Shown here one piece after another: positions 12,305 through 27,000 of a stretch of 64,000 nucleotides of DNA (positions within the stretch are counted from its first letter, which is position 1; every line of letters starts with the position of its first letter). The DNA comes from Talpa occidentalis (lineage: Eukaryota; Chordata; Mammalia; Eulipotyphla; Talpidae), in the NCBI RefSeq assembly GCF_014898055.3, contig NW_023601212.1, positions 32,662,329 to 32,726,328 on the forward strand, written 5' to 3'. The notes under the pieces are model-generated. The model worked only from the letters and a program-made list of their open reading frames with translations. It did not search any database and was not told the DNA's origin. The position numbers and the translations under genes are program-made.

Positions 12305-13982
12305 TGGAGATTATCTTTTGAGGGAGACATAAGTGGGGAAATTAGATCTGAGTGAGTGTTTGCCACCAGCTGTAAGAAGAAAAACAAAAAACCCTTCACA
12401 ATTTTCTTCATAAGAAAAAAGTGGGAAATATATTTACCAATAGGATAGAAAAGCATTGCTTCCCTGCTACCTATCAAACTCTGTAACAAACTCTTCCCCT
12501 CCAACACAACACAAATGCTAGGTGAGATGCAAGAAACGATCTTTAAATTCACAGAACTTAAAAGAAAGTAAGGGTCAAAAAAGAACTGAAAATCAAAGGG
12601 GCAAATATGAGCTGGTATTCTAGCTGTCCTGACAGAATGTGCCAATCTTATTAACCTAAGTTTCAGCTTTAACCACTAGTAGGGGACTCATGAAACTTTG
12701 AACTTGCAAAAGGCAGAGGATAGGAATTTAAAGTGCCTCTCCTCACACTTACCACAAAGAGGTGGGGGATGTTACATGGAACCTCATACCTTCAGGAAAG
12801 GGGAGTCACTCCAACATGCTGCCCACTAGCATAAGAAATAATGAAGAAGTATGTCTCTCTTGGCCTAGGAGTTGGTTGCGGTAATTTATACTATTCTTGA
12901 GGTTTGGAAATCCTAATGCCAAAACATTAAAATGAGAATAGTCTTCTGTCAGTTGATAGGCCCGGGACTTTGACAACACCGGAACCAAAACTTATTTGGG
13001 AGGAATTATTATTAATCCTGGTACTCAAGATTCCTCTTGAAATAAACTCACTTTTCACAGTGACAGAATACATAGATAAACAGAACTTGATTTAATAGAA
13101 CCATTAAAGAGACTACAGGGATGTTTAAAATGTTTAGACGTGAAACGAAAAGTTAAAGAATTAGACACCATAAAACATATATAACAGGCAGATTTGGAGA
13201 GTGAAACATAGCTAGACATGAAAAGTTTTTGAAAGGAGAAACTCAATAAATAGATCATAAAATTGATGAGAATATTAATGAACTAAGGGCATCACAGAAA
13301 AACAACATAAATGAAAATACGGAAGGGCTTAAAAGAAACGAGTAATTTCAATATACATTTAAAAAATTATAACCATACTGTGTCTTTGAAATTTGTTCTC
13401 TGTAACAACTTTATTATTCAATAACATTGGATGATCTTGTTATTGAAAATTACATTTCTAAAATACTACTTTGTTTTTAACACTTATTTTTTAATGTAGC
13501 TTTACTACAGATAACGTATCTATATAATAATTTTTGAAGCTCATTTCTCCCTTTTACATGTTAATATCAAATAATTTATCACTTTATGATGTGGCAAGTA
13601 AGTTTAAGTTAAAAAAGCCACCTCAAGACTAATGGTATATTTATTTGTTCACCCTGAAGGAAAGGCTGCCAGTGGTGTCCTGCACTCCTGTCGCTTCCAT
13701 TTCCAACTAATGCATCAAGTCAGTGGTTCAACTGAAAATGGTACAAGTGTAGACTTGAGGAGAAAAAAATATTTAGCCTAGACATAGAGCATTAAAGACA
13801 GTATTTTTGAAATGTGAGAGAGGAGCTATTTTTGAGACTATCAAAGCAAGTATTAAACATTTTTTAAAAATACAACCAGTAATTATATAGTAATACATTT
13901 CCAAGCCTATGGGTGAGTTAAAGATGAAAGCCAAAATAGAATTTCTAAATGTTGAATTCAAGGGTAATTCATATGCTGAAGC

Positions 13983-14166
13983 TCACACCCAAGCCTTCCA
14001 TCCTGGGAAGAGTCGGCTGAGATTTTTGGGGTCCATGGCCTGTTGTATGAGCAAATTCACCTGTCCACCCACACTGAGCACAGTTCCTTCCTCCACTCCC
14101 TTCAGTTTCTCTTGCAGTCTCATCAAGACACGTTCAGCCACTTTGTTGAAACTCTGGTCGATACCA
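13983..14166 (-). CDS. ATM: ATM exon 63, FATC domain and stop (184 coding bp)
   Basis: Encodes [20 protein letters not shown], then [20 protein letters not shown], and ends [15 protein letters not shown] and TGA at 13983-13985. This holds the PIKK regulatory region, including [11 protein letters not shown] with the Tip60-acetylated Lys3016 equivalent, and the FATC domain. The exon continues into the 3' UTR. Confidence 0.99.
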
Positions 14167-15017
14167 CTAATGACAGAAACACAAGTTTTAAAAAGGTGGG
14201 ACAGTTTCAAAGGGCATGAGAATAAAAAATGTGAGCAGCGACAATAGGTCCTTCCTAAAATACCAGTGCTCACCTGAGATTGCCTTTGCATTCTGGGTCA
14301 TCTGCACTGGGGGTCGAGTGGAGCTCAGTTTCATCTTCTGGCCTCTGCTGTAAATATAAAGCTTTCAAAGGATTCATGGTCCAATCAAAGAGAGGATCAT
14401 ACAGGAGGACCTAAATAGAGAGAACTTGTATCAGAAGAACAGTGTGATGATGTATTTAGAAATAGTAGATCAGTATTATAAAAACTAGAGGTCCAGAGCT
14501 GTGTGGAGATTTCTGGACCTACTAAACATAGAGCTTCCATATGATCCAGCAATTCCACTCCTAGGTATTTACCCAAAGGACACAGAAACATCAATTCCAA
14601 AGAGCACCTGCACTCCTATGTTTATAGCAGCACTGTTTACAATAGCTAAGCTTTGGAAACAACCCAAATGCCCAAAAATAGATGACTGGATCAAGAAGAT
14701 GTGGTACATATATACCATGGAATATTACTCAGCATTCAAAAAAGATAAACACATGCAATTTGCAGCAACATGGATGGCGCTGGAAGGGATCATGCTCAGC
14801 GAAATAAGCCAAAAAGAAAAAGAAAAATACCGGATGGTCTCACTCATAGCAGGAATCTAGAAAACTTAAATAAGGGACCAGGAAAATGAATATAAGAAAG
14901 TGAAAATCAAAATCAACAAAAACTATGAACCAGAGACACTTTTTGGGGGGTGGGGGGCGGGAGGGGAAGGATTGGGGTCAGAATGGGGCGTTTGCAATTG
15001 TATGGGGGAATATAAAA

Positions 15018-15057
<40 letters not shown>

Positions 15058-18000
15058 AATTCAAAAAAAAAAAGTGAGATGACCAGGACAAAAAGGAAAA
15101 ATAAAATTGTTTTCTCCTTAAAAAAAAAAAAAAAAAAACTAGAGGTCCATTCCATGGTAAAAAAAAAAAAAAAAAAAAACAACGCATGTCTCCTTGTGGA
15201 GGGAACTATATTAGCACAGGATTCTGGGCTTCTTATCCATTCTGAATTCATTCTTCCTCCATGGTTGGGGGTGACATCTCCTGACCTATGTGTCCTGACT
15301 GGGTGAAACTATTCTATTAAAAGGAAATACACACTAATCACTTCTTTCATCTCCTCTTGAAGAGTGCAGACAGGTAAAATCATTTGCAGGCTTTGCAGGT
15401 CAAGTTTTCCAACAGCTGGGCTGTGCCAAAGTATAGATTAGGTTATGGGAGTTGAAAACATTAGCAATAGCCTATTTGGACCTCATTCCTAAGCCATGTT
15501 CATAACCTGCCATAGTGATGTCTATACTGTTTCTAAGATTCCTTCTTTTTTCTCTGTTACCAGTTTGGGTGAGGAGAAAGACTCTCGTGTACTGAAAACG
15601 CCTCAAAAACCAAGGTCTAGAGCCCTATCTGTGATATTGAATATATATGTGAGTAGAATTTGAGTACCAAAATAACTTGCACATCCAGAGGAAGTGGTTT
15701 TAGGTCTTAAATCTTAGTGAGGTCATGAGGGATCTTGACCCTGACAGTCCAGAACAGCTGGTGTTTATAGATTTTTTTTTTTTTTTAAGAGGACTTAGTA
15801 AATGCTTGCCATGCAGATTTTAGTTGTAAGTGAAGACTGAACTCTAGGGAAAGAATGAGGTTCGAGAGGCATTCAAATAGTAAATCTTCTGATGCCCTGA
15901 AGGAACTAACATTTTCTACTGAGTGTTGACTCAGGATACACCTCCTAAGGACTCCCTAATCTACCCAGGTATAAAAAATGATTCTGAGAATGAGCAGCAT
16001 GAAATACTGGGTAATATGTTAAACTTCTTTGGCTCTTAAGTTAATTTGCTAAGTTTGGACTCTTAATTGTAAAGAAGGATAATTTTATTATTTTTACTCC
16101 TTAATTTGTATTGACATAATGTGGTTTACAACATTGTATATGATTTGAGGGTACAGGATCACACCTTTTCAGATGTATGTTACAACACCAAACCCATCAC
16201 CAAAACACCCAGAATCCTCCACAATAGACCTTTAGATCCCCTCCTCTGTTTGCTCCACTTCTGATAGCTTCAAATTAGTCAGATTTATAGGATTTATTTT
16301 GTTTAGTGTCTCTGTATTCTACATACAAGTGAAATCATCTGTTGTTTGTCTTTTTCCTTCTTATTTCTCTTAACCCTTTCCAGTTCCATCCACATTGTTG
16401 CAAGTGACAAGATTTCATCTCTTATAGCTGAGTAGTATTCCATTGTGTATATGCACATCTTCTTAATCAACTCATCTGTACTTGAGCACTTAGGTTGTTT
16501 TCCTAACGGCTATTGTGAATAGTGCTGAAATGAACATACGAGTACACACATCCCTTCACATTAGTGTTTTTGCATTTTCTTGGATAAATACAAAGGTGTG
16601 GAACTGCTGAATCATATAGTACGTCTATTTTTATTATTCTGGTGCCTTCTATTGTTTTCCATAGGGGATGGACCAGTCTGTATTCCCACCGACACTGTAC
16701 AAGGGCTCCTTTTTATTCACACCCTCAACATTCGTTTGTCTGGATATGGACCATTCTCACAGGAGTGAGATGGTTATCTCATATGGTTTTGGTTTGCTTT
16801 TGCCTCATGATAAATATGGTATTGAATATTTTTTCATATGTCTGTTATCCATCTGTTTTTCTTCTTTGGAGAAGTGTCTATTTAGCATTTCTGCCCATTT
16901 TTTTGATTGGGTCTTTTGTTTTCTTATTGTTGAATTATATGAGTTCTTTTTAGGTCTTCCGCAGGATTTCTTTTCATCTTAACGAGTTTCTTTTGATATT
17001 CGAAACTATTCAGCTTTTATATTCCTTGCCATTGAAGTCAAGCCCCCAAAGATATCACTGAAGACAATGTTATAGCATGTTTTGCCTATGTTTTCTTCTA
17101 TTATTTTCTGGTTTCTGGTCTCACATCCAAGTTTTTAAATCCATTTTGTGTATAGTGTGAGAAGTGGTCTAGTTTCTTTTTTTTTGCTTAGAGCTGTCCA
17201 GTTTTCCCAACACCATTTGTTGAAGAGATTTTCCTTTCTCTTACTGGCTCCTCTGTTTGTAAATTCATATAAATGTTGTTTATTTCTGGGCTCTAAATTC
17301 TAAAAAAGACATATTATTCAGTGTGTCTATTTTATTCTACTACCATGCTGTTTTGATTACCAAAGCCTTGAGTATAGTTTGAAATCTGGGAATGTGATAC
17401 TTCCATTCCTCTTTTTTTTTGCCAACATAGCTTTAATTATTTAGGGTCTTTTGTGGTTCCATATGAAATTTCATAATATTTGCTCTGTTTCTTTGAAGAA
17501 TTCCATTAAAATTTTAATAGAGATTGCACTGAATCTATATTGCTTTGGATAACACAGACATTTTAACTATGTTAACCTTCCAATCTGTGAGCATGGAGTA
17601 TCTTTTCATCTCTCTGAGTCATCTTCTATTTCTTTTAGCAATTCCCTATAGTTTTCATTGAATAGATCTTTCACCACCTTTGTTGGGTTTATTCCTAAGT
17701 ATTTAATATTTTTTGATGATACTGGTACCTAACCTTAAAGGGAAAGTTTTCAATTTTTCACCACTGAATATGGTGGTAGCTGTGGGCTTGTCATATGTTA
17801 TATTGAGGTGTGTTCCTTCCATTCCCATTTACTAAGAGTTTTATCATAAATGGATGCTTAATATTTTCAAATGCCTTCCTTGGATCTATTAATATGATAT
17901 GATTTTTGTCTTTCCTTTTGTTGATATGGTGAAATACACTGATTGATTTGCATATGTTGAACTACCTTTGCATCCCAGGAAAAAAGCCCATTTGGTCATG

Positions 18001-21000
18001 ATGTATGAATCCCTTTAATTGTTGGATTCAGTTTGCTGTTTGTTATGGATTCTTATATCTATGTTTATTAAGAATATGGTCTGCAGTTTTCTCTTTTTGT
18101 CATTATTGGTTTTTGAGAAAAGAACTATGTTGGCTTCATAAAATGTGCTTAGGAACAGTCCTTCTTCCTCAATTCTCACTTGAGTAAAGCTAACATCACA
18201 ACCACTAGAAATGTGACTTCTTTTCCTTTCTGCCCTGATCAACATGAGGCAGTGGTGTGATTACAAGTGTTTGCTCTGCTGGCCCAAGCCCTCACTTAGT
18301 AGGCTGTCTTAAATTTAAAACAGCAGAGAGGTATTGCATGTGAACCAGCAGTCAGCCTGCCATGTTCCTGCCTGCTGATACTTTGATCTCCATGTGTCTG
18401 ACTATAAGCTTCTGAACCTGGGCAGGGGAAAAGGAGCTATAATTTACTGTTTTTTCTTAAAATCCCAATTGGAAACCATTCTGAAAACATACCATGTCAG
18501 GTATCTAAGGTGTGAAAGTATTGATTTATGTATTGAAAACTAATATATAATTCTGTAACATTTCAAGAAACTTGAGGGGACCGAAGGCTCTTCTAAAGCA
18601 ATAATCACTGACGTGTGCAATATCCTCGCTCCTGCTGCCCAGAATTGTCACATTAAAATGAAACACAGATCCTCAAATTGGTGACTGTGTAACAAAAAAA
18701 TCTATATCAGCTAGAGAAATAAAAGGTTTCTTTATATTTTACCTCTACAATGGTTAACAAAGTTTCCTGAGAGTTTCTCATAACTTCCATGGTTTTCTCA
18801 CAGCATCTACAATCAAACACATTATAAATATGAATTTGTTGTGCATCAACATTTTCACCCTGTCTTTACCTACATATATTCATATGTAATGTGCTGAGAC
18901 TATTCATTAGTAATTCTCTTATTAACATTTCAACGAGCATAGTACTTGGCAGAGCGGGTTTTCAGTAGATACTTCTAAAATGCAAAATATATGTGTGAAT
19001 ATCTTATTTATAAAAATAACCACAATACTATTATAAAAAACTCTTTTAGTTTTGATGATAGTGCAATTATAAGTTTACTTTCATTAGAATGTGCTTCATT
19101 AAAAGTGCTGGGGAGGGCCTCCCTGGTGGTGCAGCGGTTGAGCACTGGGTTGCAAAGCTGCCAGCATCCTCTGCAGCACCAGTTCGATCCCCAGCTGCTC
19201 CCCAGCCACCGGAGGAGGGTCCCACATGGCCCGCAGACCTCTCCTGCCACCCGCTGCTCCCCTCAGCAATGAGCTTCGGTCCTTCTGCCTGCTGTGCTCC
19301 CTGCTCTGGCTCTGGTGAATTCTCTCACCCTCCGGCGCTTCTGACTGTACCCAGTGCTTATATAAATAATATTAAAAAAAAAAAAAAAAGTGCTGGGGAA
19401 ACAACAGGCAACTGCGAGTTCCTTTTGCTGACATTTGTACTAGATCATAACCTCCTTTAGGATAGTTTATATCCTCAACAATAAGAACCCAACAGGAGCT
19501 TGATTCAGTAAACTGAAGTGGGCTGTTCCAGAGTAGGTTAGAGTAACTGTGTGTATGTTATATTGGTTAGGTCCTGTGTGGCCTGAGAAAAGGAAATACC
19601 CTTCCTTAATACCCTTTATACCCAGGGTCTTTTTATAGTATTCATAAAGCACTGGGATATAATTCTAGTAATGAACTCTGTAATCTAGAAAAATCCATAG
19701 TCCAAATAATTTTGACACCACATCATCTGTCCTACCTTACCGTATATCTATCACTCACCTTCTGAAAACACCTTCAACACCAGTAATACCCATCCCATCC
19801 ACAATATCTCTGGTGAGTCTAAAAGGGACTGTCTCAGGAGTAGGAAGGATTTTACCCTGTTCAAAAGCAACTCCTAAAGTAAAAAATACAGGAAGATTAG
19901 GTTTCATAGCTAATTTACTTTCCTCCCAAGCGGTACTTGCAGAGGCAAAATTCATTTGTCACCTCTTGTCTAGCAGTACTGAAACACATAGGTGTTTATT
20001 CTGTTTCTCTTCTGCCTGCCTTCATTATCTCCACCATTGTCTAAGAAATCCACTACAAATTCAAGAAATTTAACTAAATGTTGGCATTATTACAGAATTC
20101 TAGATTAAGGAATGGTTTTCAAAAATAAATAGTAATAGGTAGAAATGTCTGTTCATGACTTTTGCCCATTAATAGCTGGATTGTTTTTGCTTTTGTACTA
20201 TTGAATTTTGAGAGTTCTATGGACTATGCTTTTGGTGTCAAGACTGAAAACTGTCTAGCCCTAGCTGCTGAAGATTTTCTCATGTATTTTTAACTGTTTT
20301 CAGTTTGAAAAGGTTCTACTCTTCTGTCTTAATGTTCACTGACTCTTGTATCTCCTCATTCTGCTGTTAAGCCTACCCATTGAGTTTTCAAATTTTAATT
20401 ACTATATTTTTCTGTTCCAAAATTTTTACTTGGTTCTCTTTTACATTCCTATTTCTATGCTGAGACATACCATATTTTCATTTATTTCAAGAATGCCTTG
20501 AAGCATTTTTATGATGGTTGCTTTAAAATCTTCATCAGGTAATTCTAATATCTCTCTCCTTTCAATGTTGACATTTATTACCATATTTCATTCAATTTGA
20601 GATTTTCCTGGTTGACAAATGACTTTCAATTCAGATCTGACCCTCTTGGATATTATGTTATTAGACTCTGGATTTTAATTAATTTCTTTTCTTGCTGACT
20701 TTGGAAGTCACCACCTTGCTACTGCCCAGTGGTGATGGAAGACAAGGTTCCCCTTTGGCCTCCACTGACATCCAAGGAGAAAGGGGGCATCTTGGTACAG
20801 CTTGTGAGGCTTCCCATGTGGATACCACAGGGAGAGGTGGGGGAAGTTAAAAAGAGACTAGAAAAAATACAGGAGGTAAGAGGCATAGATGATACAGTTG
20901 CACTGTCCAACATACTGTTATTAGAGTCCCAGAGAGTGATGGGAGAATCTGAGTGGGTCCTATGACACAACTTTGGCTAAGAGAATAGTGTGTGAGTGAT

Positions 21001-24000
21001 ACTGGCCAGTTTTAGGCCTTGTCTTTAATTTCTACTTCCTTCCTCTTGGAGTCCTGACATGCTATGTAAAAAGTCCAGATGACTGCTAGACAGATCACAT
21101 TTAGGAACAGTGAAACAACAAACATGTATTTTAAAAGTTGGAAACTCCAGCTGAGTTTTCAGATGACTCCAGACTCCACTGCTGACTGTAACTGCATGAA
21201 GGATCCTACTTGAGAATTTCCCAGCTGAACTCAGTCAAACTCACAGGCCATGAGATAATTATAATGGTTTTAAGCTATTACATTTGGGATGGCTTGTTAT
21301 ACTGCAACAGATAACCAAAGAGCTACATACAGAAAACTATACAGATCATCCCAGCTATCAAAACTTCAGTTAGTTCTGAATTTTTAAGAGATTAAAGTTG
21401 AAACTCTTAACCTGGCTTTTGACAGTTTAATATAACAAAATTATCTACAAACTTCTCAACTACATGAAAACTTTACTCCAATCACAGTTAATGTCTAACA
21501 TTTCTATAACTTGCTCTGTCTTCATTATTCCTCCTTGCATATCTGCTCTGTCTCCTATCTCAACTATCCAACATTTATTTAGACCTGGCACAAAGGTCAC
21601 CTTTTCTGGTGTCACCCATGATCCCAGGCAGTGAGCCACTCCCTGCAGCATCACTGTTTCTATACTTTCCTTAAAAACAACATTCATTGCTTTGATGTGT
21701 CTCTATCACACTTGTAATATCCTGGCAGGTAAGCAACATTCCAAACCAAATATTTATTAGATAGAACAAAGATATCTATCTTTTATTACTTACCTAAATC
21801 TATATGTACAAGTTCCGCTGACTGCTCATTAATCAAAATATTCTGCACATGTCTATCACCAAGTCCAAGTATGTAGCCAACTGGAAAGAAGAACAACCCC
21901 AAATCACTGAGTTTATCTATTTCTAAAACATATTTAGCCACAGTTTCAACTAAACACACCTATTCTATATTAAATTTTGAGTATTTAAGACTAAAGGGAA
22001 ATATGTATGTACCTATTCTGTGTTTAAGCCAAATCTTGCCAGCTATTTTCATGCATACTACATTTTATTCAATTCCTCAGGTATATATCCAGGAAAAACT
22101 GCATTTCCATTTTTTAACACAATGACATGCCTTGAAATGCCTTTAATAAGAGGAAAAACATACTGGCTAGGAAGTCAGGATGCTGGGGAGCTGGGTAACC
22201 AGGTCGACTTTATAAATGAAGTTACTTGAATCACAGGAGTGATTCTCACTGTGAGAAAGTTTTCATAATTACCCAGGAATCTTTCCAAACATACATGCCC
22301 TACCTTGCTAGGATATGGTGCCTAAGTGATGGAGGACGTCCTTTTTAGTTTGAAACTAATAAACTAAAATCTCTCTGATGTTTCTGTTAGTTTTCATTCT
22401 CTAGAATTTTGTTAGTTGTCCTATATAGCTATTCCATCCTCTTAGAAATTAAAAAAAGGCAAAATATATGTTGTACATCGAATTCTTAAATACACTGAAT
22501 ACTCATGATTTCTATAACACAGAATATAATCTCAGTGTAAAAAAGGTGGTAATATCACAGTATTATAGATGTTCTATGCAAAAGAACAATAGGTAAAGGA
22601 AATAAATGGAGTTAGCATGGGTTTTACTAATTTCCAAAGAAAATCTCAAAAAGTAATATATTGAGGGAAGAGAAAATAAGCCATCTTCATTACTAAACAA
22701 AGAAGAACCAATCTGCTCTTCTATAAAAGCTAAGAGCTGCAGTTAGAAGTTAAGAATTAGGATGAACAAGAAACACAATGATCTAATGATGAAATTGGTT
22801 TAACTACCACCATTGCCTCCCTGCAACTCAGAATATAGAAAAGTACTGAAATGAATAAAATGTAAGAAAATTACCAATTGAAGAAGTAGCCACACTGCGA
22901 GTGTAAGCCAGTCGTTTCTCAAACCAAACAGCCGGGTCCAAGAATTTTTCCATAAAGAAGTAACGGAAAACTGGTTTAAAATTTTGGCAAATATTCATGA
23001 AGATTTCATGTTTCTCTTCAAAAGATCTCTTTTGTACATCCTGTAAATCAATCACAAATAAAAAATTATTCTCAATATTGTGTTTAATTCAACTAATAAA
23101 AGTTCCTTTATGGAAAATATAAGAGCTGTAGAAGCAATGAAAAGACAAACGAGACATTATCTCTACTCACATAAAGCTAACAGTCTAGTCAGGGAAGCAA
23201 TTACAGTCCCTGTAGGAATTTCATAGTAACCCTATGGGAAGGCAGCATTCTCAAATCTGTCCATCAACATCTTCTCACTATGTAACATTTTCTTGAAGCA
23301 CAATTTATGTACTTAACAGATTCCACCCTCTGATGACTTCCAAACCTTTATTAGCACAGATATCTGTAGTAAGCTCCAGGTTGATGTGATTCTTCACCTG
23401 CCCCACTCAACACATTCATTTGGATCACTTCCCTATTCAAACTAATGCACCTCTCCTCTTTGGCAGGTCTGCGTTTCTTCAACACATAGACAGCCTCTCC
23501 ATTGCCTCTGACACGCCAACCAGAAAACCAAGAAGTTATGATTTTTTTTTTCTAACAACCCTACTTCTAACCAACAAATTCAATCTATTCTCTCTCCTTA
23601 ATATTTCTCATACATACCACCTATTCTCCATTCCCACTGTTATCCTTCTTAGTCCAAGCCTCCTGTCTCATGCCTTAGTTCACTTTCTCAAAAATATAAC
23701 CCATAGTGCTGTCAGAATTATCTTTCTGAAATGCAAATCTGATATCACTATCCTTCTCAAGGGTATTTGACAACCAACAGGATGAAGTACAAACCTAATA
23801 GCATTTCATAAGATAACCCTCTATTTGTTGATCCACTGCTCTCCAGCCTCATCTATTTATTCCTCAAAGGCTACGCCTGTGCTCTCATTAACTGCCTATG
23901 TAGGCCTCCTTTCTTTCGCAAAGAAGCTCCTTGTGCTTGGAAAACCAATTAATTTACAAAACTCCTTGCAAACACCATTTCCTTTATGAAACCCTTCTTG

Positions 24001-27000
24001 AATTAAATTTTCTCCATTCCACCTCATCCCAGATAGTGCTAACCACTTCCTCTTCTATGCCTACACTACACCTTCTGTACCCTAGATGCTGTCTATCACA
24101 CGCTCTCCTCATACATATGCTTTACCACACATTTTTAAAAACATGGAACATACAGCAAAATAAAAGGAAAGGTGTAGGGGACAGGAATGAGCACTGTGCA
24201 GGTTCTCTAATCCAGCAGACAGGTGAAGGAGGAAAGTGTCCTGGAGACCTTGGTGGCTTTTGCAGGCTTTTATTGGGATTACCAGGTACACGGCAGGCAG
24301 GGGTGCTGGGGGGCCAGAAGGCTGGCAGGCCTCCCAGCCCCCAACAAGTCTTCACTCTGTCTGGGCTCTCCGGCATTCTCTGGTGGTCTCTGCTGCTCTG
24401 CTTCTGTCTCGGCTTCTGTTGGCGTCCCCGTGACGCCACCCTTGAAAGTGCAGTATGAGCCCAGGTGAATCCTATCTACGCATGCCCACACCCTACTTCA
24501 GGTGCCCGCCATCAGGCATGCATTCGGGATCACAGGGTTCCGTCATCTATCCTAATGGTGGGAGGGCAGAAAAGCCTGATACTTTTTACCTTACCCTACA
24601 AAAGGTAAATGGACTTTACAGTTGGACAGACAAGGCTCAAACCCTTAGTCTACTGTTTATAATGTTATAGACCTTGGGCAAATTAAATTCTCTGAACTTT
24701 TTCATCTTAAAATGGGCTACTCTCCGGTGGCGCAGTGGTTGAGCACTGGGCTGCAAAGCTGCCTGCAGCCTCTGCACCGCCGGTTCAATCCTGGCTGCCA
24801 GCGAAGGTCCCACATGGCGCGCAGACCTCTCCTGCCGCGCCAGCTGCTCCCCTCAGCAGTGTACTTCGTCAGTCTGCCTGTTCTGTTCCCCGCTCTGGCT
24901 CTGGTGAATTCTCTCACCCTCCCGCGCTTCTGACCGTACCCAGTGCTTGTATAAATAAATAAATCCTTAAAAAGGAGAAAATATGTGCTAAGTACTAGTT
25001 CATTAGTCATGTTAATGAAGTATCAGCATAGTACTGGTAGAAGGCATTGTAGGGTAAGGAAAAATGTCAGGCTTTTCTGCCCTCCCGCCATCAGGATAGA
25101 TGATGGATCCTTGCATTCTGAATGCATGCCTGATGGCGGGCACCTGGAATTAGGGTGTGGGCATAGGTAGATGGGATTCACCTGGGCTAAGACTGGGCTT
25201 TTAAGGACAGCGTCATGAGGATGCCAGTAGAAGCCGAGAGAGAAGCAAGAGCAGCAGAAGCCGAGAGAAGGCCGTGTACCTGATACACGTGCCTGCCGTG
25301 TACCTGGTAATCCCAATAAAAGACCTGCAAAAAACCACTGAGGACTCTGACTCCTGCTTCACCTGGTCTGCTGGATCATAGAAAACCTGCACTGTGTCTG
25401 TTCCTGCCCTTTACAGGCATTCAGTAAATGCTGCTGAGTAGGTGAATGAATGTCAGACCCAAATGGCAAGTGTGATGTGGCAAATGTCTTAGGTCTCTTT
25501 GTCTTAAAAATTCTCTTAATCTGTTTTAAGATTTAAATTACCCTAAAGTAGAAACAAATTGGCATACATTGAATAATTTTAAATTTCTCATCTGACAACA
25601 GCTGACACCTTAGTTTTAAAACCTTCCTTTTTCACTCATATACACTTTCATTCTTGTGAGATTACTTTCTTTTACTTAGACACCTGATATGCCTTTTGTA
25701 CTCTGATTTTGCTAAGTCATCTTACTAAGTTTTTAATGATCTTGGAATAACATAATTTTGAGAGGAAACTCACCATCATCTTCTTTTGGCATTGGTAAGC
25801 ACTGAAATCGTTTGGCCTGTATCTTTTGTGGGCACCATCCTCATTGTTAACAAGAAATTCACCAATAGGGACCGTTCCTGTGCACCACTCGAGAACGCCA
25901 CTTCGCTGAGACAGAGGAACCACCTGAAATTACAGATTAATTACCTTTTGATTATAGAAAGGCATGATAGAGCATCTGACAATCATTCAAAGTCAATGTG
26001 AAACATTTTCTCTAGTTGTATGAACTACTCCTCTGTTCAAAGGAGACGAAATTCTGGTGAGGAAACCAACTGAAGATAAATTTAGATTTAGGATTTTCCA
26101 GTCTGCTTCTTAGACTTCTGAGAACCTGCTCCATAATTGCATGAATGGCCAGTCCTCTCTGAAGTTAATGATACTCAGCTTCATCTGTGATTAAGTCACA
26201 CCTAGTCTGTACCTTTTAAGAGGAATTACTCTACGTTTTTACTTTCATTATCAATCCAATTTGAAGAATTTCACTTTGAAAAATACTGCGTGTGCTGTCA
26301 ATTTTAATATACCTTAAAAATTGAGAGTACAAGTATTCTTAATAGCTTCAGCACGAGGAAATGCATTTCTAAACATAAAATGAGCCATTTCACCGGAAGG
26401 TTTAGAAAATAATGACATTATAAACATACATAATATAGAAAATGATACAAATAAGCACCTTTTTATCCACTAAACAAATTTATCAAATTTACAACTTTCT
26501 CTTATTTGCTGGGAAAGAGATGAAGCTCCTTTTGTGCCCCTTATTGACCTAAGACCCCTTCCCACTCTAAAGATGACTAACTTACTCATCAAGCTTCCCT
26601 CTAGTACCTCCTAGAACTTTAAAGTTAAGCACAACCTGCTCAAAATACAAATAACACAACTTTCACACCTTGGAGTAATCTCAAAATAACAGATCTACTG
26701 GCCAGTGCTGTAATTCTTTGCAAAAAAGCCAAGCAAACCTGAATTCTCATGTTCAGAGATGACCCTTTAATATTTAAATGTATAACATTAAAATAACTCA
26801 ATTACTTAGTTGGTAATTTAATTCTGCACAAAAATTAGATATTAAGAAGTCGTAAGGTAGGTGTGGAAGTTTAGTAATTTCTGCCTTCAAAATATTCTAG
26901 GCCAAGGCCTTCTCTCTCTTCTGTGCTTTATAGCAGTGAATTCTGGAGGCTCAACTGTTTATCTGCTTGGATATCTTAGCTGCTTTCTGATAAAATTAGG

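Larger units (their letters stand above)
10810..13982 (-). other. ATM: ATM 3' untranslated region (approximate 3' end)
   Basis: The sequence below the ATM stop is AT-rich with no coding signal. An AATAAA on the minus strand at about 10831-10836 would end a UTR of about 3.2 kb, close to the long ATM 3' UTR known in human. The end is inferred from that signal only. The UTR contains a SINE in sense orientation (12017-12304) and an old MIR-like remnant (about 11350-11460). Confidence 0.55.

Noticed and set aside
13773..13961. Open frames in the ATM 3' UTR
   Set aside because: They follow the TGA of a complete FATC domain (GWKAWV) and show no conservation signal.
14913..15306. Phe-rich and Lys-rich short frames
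   Set aside because: They are translations of long poly(A) runs at the L1 end.
19813..20073. 86-residue frame on the plus strand over ATM exon 60
   Set aside because: It is antisense to the conserved ATM activation segment; the minus-strand reading explains the conservation.
23931..24458. 175-residue open frame on the plus strand
   Set aside because: It runs across an L2 remnant into the complement of a solo LTR, with no conserved protein content.
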